Assembly (NCBI RefSeq): GCF_002007485.1
Contig: NZ_CP015820.1
Span: forward strand, 2,441,501-2,505,500
From: Ditibartonella apihabitans
GTDB taxonomy: Bacteria; Pseudomonadota; Alphaproteobacteria; Rhizobiales; Rhizobiaceae
DNA length: 64,000 nucleotides
Direction of reading: 5' to 3'
Positions 20,102 to 29,877 of the stretch are shown in pieces. The notes under the pieces were generated by a model, which did no database searches, was not told the DNA's origin, and saw nothing but the letters and a program-made list of their open reading frames with translations. Numbering within the stretch: position 1 is the first letter of the stretch; every line of letters starts with the position of its first letter. A program made the translations under genes and the position numbers.

Positions 20102-20761
20102 GTGATTCGTTTTGAAAATGTAGGCTTGCGTTATGGCATGGGGCCGGAAGTCCTCCGTGATATAAGCTTTTATATTCCGCACGGATCATTCCAGTTTTTG
20201 ACGGGTCCTTCGGGTGCCGGCAAAACAACATTGTTGCGGTTGATGTTTCTCGCATTAAAACCGACGCGCGGCCTTATTAATATATTCGGTCATGATACCG
20301 CCCTTTTAAAACGTCAGGACATGCCGAAATTGCGTCAGAGAATTGGCATTGTTTTTCAGGATTTCCGCCTGCTTGATCACATGACAACATATGAAAATGT
20401 TTCACTTCCCTTACGTGTGAGGGGGCGTGAAGAAGCAACCTACCGGGCCGAAGTAGAAGAGCTTCTGCAATGGGTAGGACTTGGTGAACGCATGGACGTA
20501 TTGCCTCCTGTTCTATCCGGCGGAGAAAAACAACGCGCCGCGATTGCCCGTGCTTTGATTGACCAGCCCGAAATTTTATTGGCAGATGAACCGACCGGTA
20601 ATGTCGACCCCGTCCTTGCACGCAGACTATTGCGGCTTTTTATCGAGCTTAACCGTTCGGGAACTGCTGTGATTATTGCAACCCACGATGTCAATCTGAT
20701 GGAGCAGGTTGATGCCCGTCGCATGATTCTTAACGATGGAAGGCTGGAACTTTATGACTAA
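20102..20761 (+). CDS. ftsE: cell division ATP-binding protein FtsE
   Basis: 219-residue ABC ATPase that with FtsX couples divisome assembly to periplasmic peptidoglycan hydrolase activation. It begins with GTG (MIRFENVGLRYG). Walker A is GPSGAGKT (residues 35-42), the signature is VLSGGEKQR, and Walker B is ILLADEPTGNVDP followed by the H-loop ATHDVN. The end overlaps the start of ftsX by 8 bases, so they are translationally coupled. Confidence 0.97.
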   Translation: MIRFENVGLRYGMGPEVLRDISFYIPHGSFQFLTGPSGAGKTTLLRLMFLALKPTRGLINIFGHDTALLKRQDMPKLRQRIGIVFQDFRLLDHMTTYENVSLPLRVRGREEATYRAEVEELLQWVGLGERMDVLPPVLSGGEKQRAAIARALIDQPEILLADEPTGNVDPVLARRLLRLFIELNRSGTAVIIATHDVNLMEQVDARRMILNDGRLELYD

Positions 20762-21728
20762 GCTTTCCTCAACTGAACCGCTCAAAAAATTCTGGTTCCG
20801 GAAAAGCCCAACCGCTCAAACATCGATTGTTCCTGCGGGTGATGTTTCGGGACAAGCCTTGGTCGTTGTGATTGCGATCATGACGTTTCTCGCATCTCTG
20901 GCTATTGGCGGCGTGGATCTTATCGGTCATTCGGCGCATAATTGGGAAAATCAGGTTTCAAGAGAAGCCACTATTCAAATCCGTCCGACTGATGGCCTTG
21001 ATATAGAAAAAACTTTAAAATATGCCGTAGAACTCGCCAAAAGCTTTCGGGGTGTAAAATCTGCCGAAATCGTCGACCGCACCCAAACAGAACGTCTTCT
21101 CGAACCGTGGCTTGGAACCGGACTGGAATTGAACGACCTTCCCATTCCGCGTCTTATTGCCGTGACACTTGATGATTCCGTTCCGGTCGATTTCGGTATG
21201 ATAAGCGATGCCATTGCAACACAAATACCCGGAGGAAGTTTTGACGATCATCGCAACGCAATCAGCCGGCTCGTCACAATGGCACATGCAACCATTATTA
21301 TCGGACTGGTCATATTGGCTCTTGTCATTTCGGCATTGACCCTTACGATTATATTTGCAACACGCAGCGCCCTTTCAGCCAATCAGCACATTGTCGAAGT
21401 GCTGCATTTCATCGGTGCGGAATCAAGCTTTATCGCCCGTCAGTTCGACTTGCATTTTTTCAAGACCGGTTTCAAAGGAGCTTGTTACGGCGGCCTCTCC
21501 GCCATTATCGTCTTTATTGCTTTTTCATTCTGGTCAGGCTTTGTTTCCGGTACACCTGGCGGCGACCAGACATCGGCCTTGTTCGGCCATTTCAGTCTTG
21601 GCCTGTCGAGTTATATCAAGATATTTATTCTTGTGAGCTTCGTCTCTTTACTGACAATGATGACCAGCCGCCTCACCATTTTAAGCCAGTTAAAATCTAT
21701 TGACCGTAGCGAAAGCGAGTTATTTTAA
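20754..21728 (+). CDS. ftsX: cell division protein FtsX
   Basis: About 324-residue permease-like partner of FtsE in the inner membrane. The N-terminal cytoplasmic arm is followed by TM1 (about 40-60), a periplasmic domain (about 65-175), and three further helices near 185-210, 235-260 and 280-305. The start MTKLSSTEPLKKF at 20754 is chosen for its overlap with ftsE. An ATG at 20736 would give 6 more residues. ydcF follows after 2 bases, so this is a three-gene unit. Confidence 0.94.
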   Translation: MTKLSSTEPLKKFWFRKSPTAQTSIVPAGDVSGQALVVVIAIMTFLASLAIGGVDLIGHSAHNWENQVSREATIQIRPTDGLDIEKTLKYAVELAKSFRGVKSAEIVDRTQTERLLEPWLGTGLELNDLPIPRLIAVTLDDSVPVDFGMISDAIATQIPGGSFDDHRNAISRLVTMAHATIIIGLVILALVISALTLTIIFATRSALSANQHIVEVLHFIGAESSFIARQFDLHFFKTGFKGACYGGLSAIIVFIAFSFWSGFVSGTPGGDQTSALFGHFSLGLSSYIKIFILVSFVSLLTMMTSRLTILSQLKSIDRSESELF

Positions 21729-21730
21729 CG

Positions 21731-22402
21731 ATGAGCGAATACACCTTATATGCGCAATTGGCAGATCCAGTGCAGAAGCGGAAAAAGCTTCGCCAGATCA
21801 GATTATTGCGTTGGAAAAGGCGTTTTTTCAAACATCTGCCGCCGGTCAGTATTTTTATTCTCGTCTGCATTATTCTGTTCGGCAGCGGTTTTTTCTATTT
21901 CAGTGAAAAAATATCGCGCCTCGCCCCACCGGATCCGCTTCCGGTCGCTGACGCAATTATTGTGCTGACTGGCGGTGAAAGCCGGATGGAAGCCGGTCTT
22001 GATCTGCTCGGCAAAGGACTTGGCAAACGACTGTTGATCAGCGGTGTCAATCCATCCACCAATAGTCAGGCCTTAATACGTGTGACCCATAGTGACCCGC
22101 AATTATTCGAGTGTTGTGTGGATCTCGGGCACGAAGCTGTCAATACAATCGGAAACGCCGAAGAGGCGACCGACTGGATAAGAAAAAATCACTATCAAAA
22201 GGTCTATATCGTCACCAACGATTATCATATGCCGCGTTCGTTACGCGAATTGAACCGCTTGATGCCTGAGATAGACTTCATCGCCTATCCGATTAGCGAC
22301 GGAACAGGAGAACAAAGCCTGCTCCGTCAATTAGGCGAATTGAGATTGCTTGCAAGCGAATATATCAAATTCATCGGTGCGGAGCTTAGAGCCTATTTCT
22401 GA
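21731..22402 (+). CDS. YdcF-family (DUF218) membrane-anchored protein
   Basis: 223 residues with a basic N-terminus, one membrane helix (about residues 38-58) and a DUF218 domain (about 70-215). The domain shows ADAIIVLTGGESRMEAG, VNTIGNAEEATDW and IVTNDYHMPRS. The family includes SanA/ElyC-like envelope proteins implicated in cell-envelope integrity. The position directly behind ftsEX, with a 2-base gap, supports an envelope or division role, but the biochemical function is unknown. Confidence 0.9.
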   Translation: MSEYTLYAQLADPVQKRKKLRQIRLLRWKRRFFKHLPPVSIFILVCIILFGSGFFYFSEKISRLAPPDPLPVADAIIVLTGGESRMEAGLDLLGKGLGKRLLISGVNPSTNSQALIRVTHSDPQLFECCVDLGHEAVNTIGNAEEATDWIRKNHYQKVYIVTNDYHMPRSLRELNRLMPEIDFIAYPISDGTGEQSLLRQLGELRLLASEYIKFIGAELRAYF

Positions 22403-22493
22403 TAAAGACGCAATTTTTTTAAACCGGTTCTTTCAAAGCCACATGTTCGATAATTGGCAAAATGATAACGGAATGACAATCGGTTTTGAGTGT

Positions 22494-22967
22494 TCAGCGC
22501 TTGAAATCGGCAACTTTGGCCGAAAGAACAGCAATGGCATCTTTCGAATGCATCTTGACCTGAAAACCGCGTCCACCGCCATTGATATAGATTTTATCAA
22601 ACAATTCAGCTGTTTTTTCGAAAATTGTTGGTAAATGCCGTCTTTGTCCGAAAGGCGAGATACCACCCACCTTGTAGCCCGTTAGTTTTTCGGCTTCTTC
22701 GACGCTTAACATTTCGGCATGTTTTCCACCAAAAGCGGCGGCGAGTTTTTTCATATTGGCTTCCTGATCGGATGGCAAAACCGCAACATGGGGTTTACCG
22801 TCAACGCTGACCATCAATGTTTTGAAAACTGTTTCCGGATCAGCCCCGACAGCTTCTGCTGCCTGCAGGCCGACACGATCAGCATGCGGGTCATAGTGAT
22901 AGGTGATAAACTCGTATTCGATATGGTTATGATCAAGAAAGGCGGTTGCCGGAGTGGTTTTTGACAC
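22494..22967 (-). CDS. ybaK: YbaK/EbsC-type Cys-tRNA(Pro) deacylase
   Basis: 157-residue trans-editing protein that hydrolyses Cys-tRNA(Pro). Characteristic segments are TPATAFLDHNHIEYEF near the N-terminus, GADPETVFKTLMV with the catalytic-region lysine, VLPSDQEANMKKLAAAFGGK, and TGYKVGGISPFGQRRHLPT. Length and motifs fit the YbaK branch rather than the ProX branch. Convergent with ydcF. Confidence 0.93.
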   Translation of the reverse strand: MSKTTPATAFLDHNHIEYEFITYHYDPHADRVGLQAAEAVGADPETVFKTLMVSVDGKPHVAVLPSDQEANMKKLAAAFGGKHAEMLSVEEAEKLTGYKVGGISPFGQRRHLPTIFEKTAELFDKIYINGGGRGFQVKMHSKDAIAVLSAKVADFKR

Positions 22968-23022
22968 TTTAGACTTCCTTCAAATTCAATATTTATCAAC
23001 GCGTCAATTCAAATCGATGCGG

Positions 23023-25001
23023 CTAGTCGCGCGATAAAGCGGCAACAGGGTCAAGTTTAGAGGCATTGCGTGCAGGCAGAAAACCGAAGCCGATGCCGAT
23101 AAGCGTGGAAAAAACAAAAGCTATAATAATTGAACCCATCGAGTAAACAAGTTTAAACGGTGCGCCGCTCACGGCAAAAATCCACCCGACAGAAAGACCG
23201 AGCAAAATACCCAAGGCACCGCCGATCAAACAAACAAGGACAGATTCTATCAGAAATTGCTGGAGAATGTCACTCTGACGTGCGCCCACAGCCATCCGCA
23301 CACCAATTTCATTGATTCGCTCGGATACGGTAACTAACATGATATTCATCACACCTATGCCCCCACCAGAAGCGAAATCAACGCAATGGAGGCAACCAGC
23401 AATGTCAGAACTTGCGTGCTTGCAATAACCTGTTCACGAAATTCTTCGGAATTGCGAATGAAAAAGTCTTCTGTGCCATGCCGCATAATGAGAAAGCGTT
23501 TAACCGCAGCCTCGGCCAAACGGGAATCGACATTGTCGGCAACTTTCAATGTAATGGAGCGTACGGTCTTGTTGCCGAGAAAGCGTGTCTGCACAGTTGT
23601 ATATGGCAAATAAAGTTGCAAAGTATCGGAAGGCGGTCCCATTTGTTGCAACTCTATGACACCAACAATACGGGTGGGAACTTTTCCAACCAGAACCACC
23701 TGTCCGATCGGACTTTCGTGACTATCGGGAAAAAGCGTTGGCACAGCCTGTTTTTCAACCACGAGATCGGTTGCCCGTGAAAGCACACTTTCGGAATCGA
23801 ATAATCGTCCCTCAACCAGTTTTGCGCCTTGTGCTTTGAAATATTGGTCGCTTACACCATAAACCGTCACATTCGATTCGATCGACCCGTAGCGGACAGT
23901 AGATGATGTCGTGACAGTCGGTGTTACAGCATCGGCATAAGGTTGTTCGGAAAGTGCTGTCGCATCGGAATCGACCAATGTCGTAACCTTGCCCGATCGC
24001 ATATCGGCAAAGCTCTTTCCGGCAAAGATATTCAAGGTATTGCTTCCCAGACTATTGATGTTTTCAAGAATCTGTTTTTGCGTACCATTTCCCAAAGCAA
24101 CCATGGAAACCACGGCAGCAATACCGATAATAACACCAAGCATGGTCAAAAATGTGCGCATACGATGCGCATTCATTGACAACAAAGCCATACGGAAAGC
24201 CTCATGGAAGCGGTCAAGAAATGATCTCAACAGTCCGATTTTTTTGTTGCTCACGACTTCTGTTGCTACTTCGTCGGCATGACCGGTGGCTACTTCTGTC
24301 GGGCGGTTGGGTTTATCCGACAAAATTTCCCCGTCGCTGATTTCGATAATCCGTTCGGCTTTTTTTGCGACCGACATATCGTGCGTTACGATAATGATTG
24401 TGCGCCCTTCTGCGTGGATTTCCTCCAGAATGCGCAAGACTTCTTCACCGCTATGACTATCAAGTGCTCCCGTCGGCTCGTCGGCAAGGATAACCTCGCC
24501 ATTATTCATCAATGCACGCGCAATCGAAACACGTTGCTGTTGACCACCGGAAAGTTGTCCCGGACGATGGGTGATGCGCTCGCCCATGCCAAGACGTTGT
24601 AAAAGCGCGGCTGCACGCCTTTCTCTTTCGTGTGGAGAACGTCCCGCATAAATTGCCGGAATTTCAACATTATCAAGCGCTGTCAACTCACCGAGCAAGT
24701 GATAGCGCTGGAAAATGAACCCGAAATGATCACGACGAAGAGACGAAAGTTCATCAGCGGAAAGTTGCGAGGTTTCTTTACCGGAAACTTTGTAACTTCC
24801 CGAACTCGGCCGATCGAGACAGCCGAGAATATTCATCAATGTCGATTTTCCCGACCCCGACGCGCCGACAATGGCCACCATTTCTCCACGTCGGATAGTC
24901 AGATTGATACCTTTCAGGACCCGTACTTTACTTTCACCTGCCGGAAATTCACGTACGACATCTTCAAGAACAATGACCGCATCTTTGTGAGTGTTTTCCA
25001 T
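23023..25001 (-). pseudogene. macB: MacB-type ABC efflux ATPase/permease, broken by a one-base frameshift
   Basis: Inner-membrane ATPase/permease of a MacAB-type tripartite pump. The main frame (25001 to 23355, 548 aa) has Walker A GASGSGKST, signature LSGGQQQR, ADEPTGALD, TM1 (near 280-300), the periplasmic domain and the start of TM2, ending SLLVGA-stop. The rest of the protein (TM3 and TM4, [22 protein letters not shown] to VAALSRD) continues in another frame down to 23023. Intact homologues read [14 protein letters not shown]. Here the coding strand has five Gs (23360-23364) where six are needed. It is a real frameshift, a phase-variable tract or a sequencing error. Otherwise the sequence is well conserved. 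Confidence 0.9.
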
Positions 25002-25004
25002 CGA

Positions 25005-26204
25005 TCAGAACGGCCCCACACGATGACGGCTTCCGGTGGTCGAAGGCATTGTGCCGTTGCTGACACCGGTTACAACGGTTTCACCTTCTTTAAGTCCGGA
25101 AACAACTTCGACCATAACTTTATTATTCAATCCGGTTTCAATGTTGCGGGCTTCAAGCTTGCCGTTTTGATCAAGAACATTGACCACTGCTCGTGTGCCG
25201 GAAACATCGTTCAACGCATCACTCGGTATAAGCAGCACTTTTTGAGCGCGTCCCAGAATAATATGGACTTCCGCTGTCATATAAGTGCGCAAAACGCCAT
25301 CATCATTCGGCACATTGAATGTGCCATTATAATAAATGGCCTGTGAAGTCGACGAGCTCGAAGAAGCCGTCGAGGATGAATTGAAGCTGATATCATTACG
25401 GATGGATTCAGGTGCCGGTTCGATTTTTTCCAACCGGCTTTCATAGCGCCGCGTACGGTTGCCTAAAACATTGAAATAAAGGTCCTGACCGGGTTTGACA
25501 TTGATAACATCCGCTTCGGATATTTCGGCACGAACAGTCATCATCGACAAATCGCCGAGAATAACAATCGTCGGTGCCGACTGTACGGCGTTAACGTTCT
25601 GCCCTTCCTGAACAACCGTGGCAAGAACTGTACCATCGGACGGCGCCGTTACACGCGTATAACCGAGATTGACTTTGGCTGTCTCGACATCAACTTCCGC
25701 CTGCACAATCTGGGCTTTCAACTGGTCGATTTGTGCCGCACGGATTTTGACTTGCGCATCGGCATCATCGAAATCGGCTTTGGAAACAGCATGCGAAGAG
25801 ATCATCGTTTGCTGGCGGGTCATATTCTGTTTGGCAAGAACAAGTTGTGCTTCCTGCTCGGCAAGTTTTCCACGATAATTGGCAAGAGCTGCTTCCTTGC
25901 TTTTCAAATCGTTTGTCTGGGTTGTCGGGTCGATTTCGGCAAGCAAATCACCTTGCTTGACAATGCTTCCGGGCTTTACTTTCATCGAAACGATACGACC
26001 CGTTGCGCGCGCACCAACAGCCACCAGCCGGTGTGGTTTGATTGTGCCGTTTGCAAGAACGCTGACTTCAATATCGCCCCTTTTGACCTTCGACGTCATA
26101 TAGGTTGGCGCAGTCGTCGAAAAAAACGCCGAGTGGACAAATATCAAAAGCACGATCAGTGCAATCACAGCAATGATGATAACGACTGTTTTTTTTGCTT
26201 TCAT
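25005..26204 (-). CDS. macA: MacA-type periplasmic adaptor (HlyD/RND MFP family)
   Basis: 399-residue membrane-fusion protein. A single N-terminal membrane anchor (residues 5-27) is followed by a lipoyl half-motif (GRIVSMKVKPGSIVKQGDLLAEID), a coiled-coil hairpin (about 95-185, rich in LKSKEAALANYRGKLAEQEAQL and AQIDQLKAQIVQ), the second lipoyl half (VTAPSDGTVLATVVQEGQNV), then beta-barrel and membrane-proximal domains. A serine-rich insert (STASSSSSTSQ) near residue 280 is unusual. It overlaps the outer-membrane gene by 4 bases and ends 3 bases before macB. Confidence 0.93.
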   Translation of the reverse strand: MKAKKTVVIIIAVIALIVLLIFVHSAFFSTTAPTYMTSKVKRGDIEVSVLANGTIKPHRLVAVGARATGRIVSMKVKPGSIVKQGDLLAEIDPTTQTNDLKSKEAALANYRGKLAEQEAQLVLAKQNMTRQQTMISSHAVSKADFDDADAQVKIRAAQIDQLKAQIVQAEVDVETAKVNLGYTRVTAPSDGTVLATVVQEGQNVNAVQSAPTIVILGDLSMMTVRAEISEADVINVKPGQDLYFNVLGNRTRRYESRLEKIEPAPESIRNDISFNSSSTASSSSSTSQAIYYNGTFNVPNDDGVLRTYMTAEVHIILGRAQKVLLIPSDALNDVSGTRAVVNVLDQNGKLEARNIETGLNNKVMVEVVSGLKEGETVVTGVSNGTMPSTTGSRHRVGPF

Positions 26205-27691
26205 CGCGTTTTGCTCTCTGTTTCAACTTTTCTGATGTGCGGCCCTGTATAGCCGTCGACAATTTCCGGTTTTGTGTCGTCTACCGCGCCATTCCAACCG
26301 CCACCCAAAGCTTTCATGAGTGAAATATAGTCCTTGGTAATCGAAACCTGACTTTCAATCAGTGACTGTTCGGATGAATAATGGGAACGTTCTGCATTCA
26401 ACAGTTCAAGAAAACTGGTATTGCCGCTTTGATAAAGCGAACGCGACAGGCTCAGTGCTTTGGCATAGGAATTGGCAGCAATGGCAAGTTTTGCCGAACG
26501 CTGTCTTTCTTTGCTCATCGACACAAGTGCATTTTCGACATCTTCCAATGCCGTCAACACGCTGCTTCGATAATTGATAAAAGATTGGTCACGCTGGGCA
26601 CGGGCTACCTCGACAGCAGCCATTCTCTGGCCACCTTCAAAAATCGGTATACTTAAACCAGGACCGGCCGACCAACTTATTGAAGAACTTTTTCCAAGTT
26701 CACCCGGCTGGGTTGCAGAGGTGGAAATATTGCCTGTTAGCGTCAAAGACGGATAACGGTCGGCTTCTTTCTGGCCGATGCGGGCGGTGGCTTGCGCATA
26801 TTGGCGTTCTGCCAGACGAACATCCGGACGTGTCAGCAGAATATCGGCAGGAACGCCCGCCGGTATCGGCCATTTCGGTTCAGGAATTTTACCTGTTTTT
26901 GCCATGATATCATTAAGAGCGGTCGGGCTTTGGCCGGTTAAAACAGACAAACGGTGGATTGTTGTTGCGAGATTGGCCTGCATTTGTGGAATGCCGGCTT
27001 CCGTGGTGGCAGCCTGACCTTCGGCATTGGATACATCAAGCTGGGAAACCGCACCGGCGGCAAATTTGTCTTTGGTCAATTGTGCGGTGCGCCGTTGCGC
27101 AATTGCGGTGCGTTGAGCCAGCGCTATCTGCTGTTGTAGCCCGCGTATTTCCGCATAATTGGTTGCAACATCTCCAATCAAGGTCAGCATTGTTGCGCGC
27201 ATATCTTCTTTGGCGCCATCAAGACCGTATTTTGCAGCTTCGACTGCCCGCCGGTTGGCACCGAAAAGATCAATCTCCCAACTTGAATCGAGCCCACCAC
27301 GATATTGGCTGCGCTCGGGCCCGCCTGCCGATTTATTCCGGTTGGCCGAAGCAGAGCCGTCGATACTTGGTAATAATGTTCCGGTTGTCTGCCACAAAGT
27401 TGCTCTTGCTTCACGCACCCTGGCTTTTGCCGACTGGACATCATTGTTACCAGCAATCGCGTCAGACACCAGTTTATCAAGCAAGGGATCATTCAGTCTT
27501 TGCCACCAGTTTGCAAGTTCCGGCGGTGTTGACGGTGTTTCATGTGAAGAGCCGCTCCATTTGGAATCGAGCTTGAAAATCGGCTTTTGATAATCGGGGC
27601 CGACGAGGCAGCCCGAAAGCATCAAAACTGAAGTCAGTGCAATCAAGGAAAAAGTTGATCGGCCGACAGTTTTGAAACAGCCTTTCTGCAT
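26201..27691 (-). CDS. outer-membrane efflux lipoprotein, NodT/OprM family
   Basis: 496-residue TolC-like channel protein. A lipoprotein signal ends in LSGC with lipidated Cys28, followed by LVGPDYQKP, the standard start of NodT-family channels. Two OEP repeats follow (about 75-260 and 275-470), including RPDVRLAERQYAQATARIGQKEADRYPSL. It is the first gene of the efflux operon (channel, adaptor, ATPase/permease), overlapping macA by 4 bases. The substrate is unknown. MacAB pumps export macrolides, peptides or lipidic compounds. Confidence 0.93.
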   Translation of the reverse strand: MQKGCFKTVGRSTFSLIALTSVLMLSGCLVGPDYQKPIFKLDSKWSGSSHETPSTPPELANWWQRLNDPLLDKLVSDAIAGNNDVQSAKARVREARATLWQTTGTLLPSIDGSASANRNKSAGGPERSQYRGGLDSSWEIDLFGANRRAVEAAKYGLDGAKEDMRATMLTLIGDVATNYAEIRGLQQQIALAQRTAIAQRRTAQLTKDKFAAGAVSQLDVSNAEGQAATTEAGIPQMQANLATTIHRLSVLTGQSPTALNDIMAKTGKIPEPKWPIPAGVPADILLTRPDVRLAERQYAQATARIGQKEADRYPSLTLTGNISTSATQPGELGKSSSISWSAGPGLSIPIFEGGQRMAAVEVARAQRDQSFINYRSSVLTALEDVENALVSMSKERQRSAKLAIAANSYAKALSLSRSLYQSGNTSFLELLNAERSHYSSEQSLIESQVSITKDYISLMKALGGGWNGAVDDTKPEIVDGYTGPHIRKVETESKTR

Positions 27692-27836
27692 TATTTTCCT
27701 GCTCCGATCAAAAATTATAAAACGGCAAAGGTTTTAATTTTGCTTCTTATTTCATAAACAGAAGCGAAAATCTCGTGAAATTTTGTTCATGTTTTGTCAA
27801 AAGCAATAGATCAATAACAACGAATTTCACTTTTTG

Positions 27837-28643
27837 TTATGCAAGGTCAAAATGCATGATGACGGGAACATGATCAGACGGTTTTTCCATTCCTCTTGCC
27901 TCGGTCAAAATTTCCATTTCCTGCATATGTGGTACAAGATCCGGCGATGACCAGATATGATCGAGCCTGCGTCCACGGTTGGACGAGGCCCAATCTTTGG
28001 CCCGATAGCTCCACCATGTGAAAATTTTTTCCGGTTCGGGAATTTTCTTGCGCATAAGATCAACCCAACCACCTTGCGAACAAAGATCAATCAATGTTTT
28101 TGTCTCTATCGGCGTATGGCTGACAATTTTCAAAAGTTGTTTATGCGACCAGACATCATTTTCATAAGGAGCAATATTGAGGTCGCCCACGAGAATGCTT
28201 GAAAGCCCGTCGCCCATATCGGCTTTGACGGCTTTCATTTCTTCCAGAAAATCGAGTTTATGACGAAATTTCGGATTGATTTCGGGGTCCGGCTCATCCC
28301 CGCCGGCGGGAACATAGAAATTGTGAATTCGGATATGTTTATCGCCAGCTTTGACTGTTACAGCAATATGCCGGCAATCATGCTTGTTGCAAAATTCCAT
28401 TTTTTCAACATTTTCAAAAGGCCGCAACGATAAGGTTGCCACACCGTGATAACCTTTTTGTCCGTGAACAGCGATATGTTCATAGCCTGCCGCACGCAAA
28501 GCTTTATACGGAAATTTATCATCAGGACATTTGGTTTCCTGCAAACACAAAATATCCGGTTTTTCTTTTTCTATAACTTTAAGAATAAGAGGTAAACGTA
28601 AACGAACCGAATTGATATTCCACGTTGCAACTGAAAAACTCAT
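27837..28643 (-). CDS. xthA: exodeoxyribonuclease III
   Basis: 268-residue AP endonuclease / 3'-phosphatase of the EEP superfamily acting in base excision repair. Motifs are FSVATWNINSVR, CLQETK with the metal-binding glutamate, GDLNIAP, and the C-terminal GRRLDHIWSSPDL and SDHVPVIMHF. The ATG at 28643 is preferred over the TTG one codon earlier. The ftsK-lolA-xthA order is conserved in related Rhizobiales. Confidence 0.96.
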   Translation of the reverse strand: MSFSVATWNINSVRLRLPLILKVIEKEKPDILCLQETKCPDDKFPYKALRAAGYEHIAVHGQKGYHGVATLSLRPFENVEKMEFCNKHDCRHIAVTVKAGDKHIRIHNFYVPAGGDEPDPEINPKFRHKLDFLEEMKAVKADMGDGLSSILVGDLNIAPYENDVWSHKQLLKIVSHTPIETKTLIDLCSQGGWVDLMRKKIPEPEKIFTWWSYRAKDWASSNRGRRLDHIWSSPDLVPHMQEMEILTEARGMEKPSDHVPVIMHFDLA

Positions 28644-29127
28644 CAAACTTTAACCTTGATTGAAAATATGCGGTTACCGGTTCTTTAAGCGCAAAAACGG
28701 AGAAAATCCAGTTTTAGCAACACCGGTACACTGATGTCCTCATTTCAATCAGGAATGAAATCAATGAAACGCACACTTTCGCAAAACCTGATCTGTTAAA
28801 AAGCACCTGTTTTCCTTCCGAACTGTCGACGATCAATAACAATCCCGAAAGACAGTTCTGTCGTTTGCGAATGTTTATCAAAACCGATCGTGTCTTTTAT
28901 AAAATGTAAAAATACGTTCTTAATGAGAGAAATATCAATATAAACCGATTTTAAAATCAATAAATTCGTATAACCATAAGAACAAATATTATAAATCTAT
29001 TTAAAATTCGATATGATAAATTGTATATAAAAGAAAATAGAACTTTAACAAGCCGTTAAATACAAGATTTCCGGTTTGAATATATAAAAACGAAGCTCTA
29101 TTCAGTATCGGAATAATTTGGCAAACA
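28644..29127. other. 484-base AT-rich gap between lolA and xthA
   Basis: No gene seen on either strand. The stretch 28900-29100 is very AT-rich with many short runs of A and T. It must include the 3' end of lolA transcription and the xthA promoter, but no convincing hairpin with T tract or -35/-10 pair was found. Confidence 0.55.
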
Positions 29128-29778
29128 TCAATTGCCATTCCGTTTCATCGAAATACGCTGGTAGGGAATATCGAACATTCCTTTTGCAAATCTCACACCA
29201 GTGCGAACATTGGTAATCTGCACAGTGGTCTCGAGATTTTGTTTGTCGACAATGGTCCATTGCAAAAGTTCGTAAGTCTTGGAATCAAAAATCATACGAA
29301 TTTGACCTTTACCCAATGTTTTATCGGCAAGAACAATTGTCGTTGACCCTTGATCCTGACTGACGTTTAGAAGCTTACCGTCCGAAAGATCAATTTTTGT
29401 ATCCAGCAACATTTTCATGGGCGTCTGCGACAATTGGTATAGATCCCAAGTGTCAAGTTTGCGATTGTTGATCGCAACAGATTTGCCATCTGTAATGACG
29501 CGTACCGGTGAATTTTTATAACTGAAACGGATTTTACCCGGTCTTTCAAGGTAAAACGTTCCTTCGGTCATTTCACCTTTCGGGCTGAACTGGATGAAAT
29601 CACCCGTCATTGTCTGTATTGCAGCAAAATGATTGGCAATATCCTGTGCATGAGCTGCCAAATTGGTATTCTGGGCAAAAGCCGGAGGAAGTATCATTGT
29701 CGATGCCGTCACACCGGAAGTTGCAAAAGCAAAAGCGGCAAACATAATTTTGAAAGCGGGTGCACATTTCTTTGTCAT
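29128..29778 (-). CDS. lolA: outer-membrane lipoprotein carrier protein LolA
   Basis: 216-residue periplasmic chaperone that shuttles lipoproteins from LolCDE to the outer membrane. It has a long signal peptide with probable cleavage after AFA (residue 35). The mature LolA fold includes IQTMTGDFIQFSPKGEMTEGTFYLERPGKIRFSYKN (split across beta strands) and ITDGKSVAINNRKLDTWDLYQL. It follows ftsK by 99 bases, as in other Rhizobiales. Confidence 0.93.
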   Translation of the reverse strand: MTKKCAPAFKIMFAAFAFATSGVTASTMILPPAFAQNTNLAAHAQDIANHFAAIQTMTGDFIQFSPKGEMTEGTFYLERPGKIRFSYKNSPVRVITDGKSVAINNRKLDTWDLYQLSQTPMKMLLDTKIDLSDGKLLNVSQDQGSTTIVLADKTLGKGQIRMIFDSKTYELLQWTIVDKQNLETTVQITNVRTGVRFAKGMFDIPYQRISMKRNGN

Positions 29779-29877
29779 TCATAATCTCCTGCATTCATCT
29801 TTGCAGTAACCTGTGGCATCACTGTGACAGAACGCGCCCCGAAAGCAGCGATCCGACAATGACATGAAATTCAGTCT

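Noticed and set aside
23023..23352. Treating the 109-residue C-terminal MacB half as a separate gene
   Set aside because: It starts in the middle of a conserved MacB motif, has no ribosome-binding site, and joins exactly to the upstream frame with one added base.
24630..25346. 238-codon plus-strand frame opposite macB/macA
   Set aside because: Antisense to two conserved efflux genes. No family features and no ribosome-binding site.
26959..27576. 205-codon plus-strand frame opposite the NodT-family gene
   Set aside because: Shadow frame. The minus strand encodes a canonical outer-membrane efflux lipoprotein.
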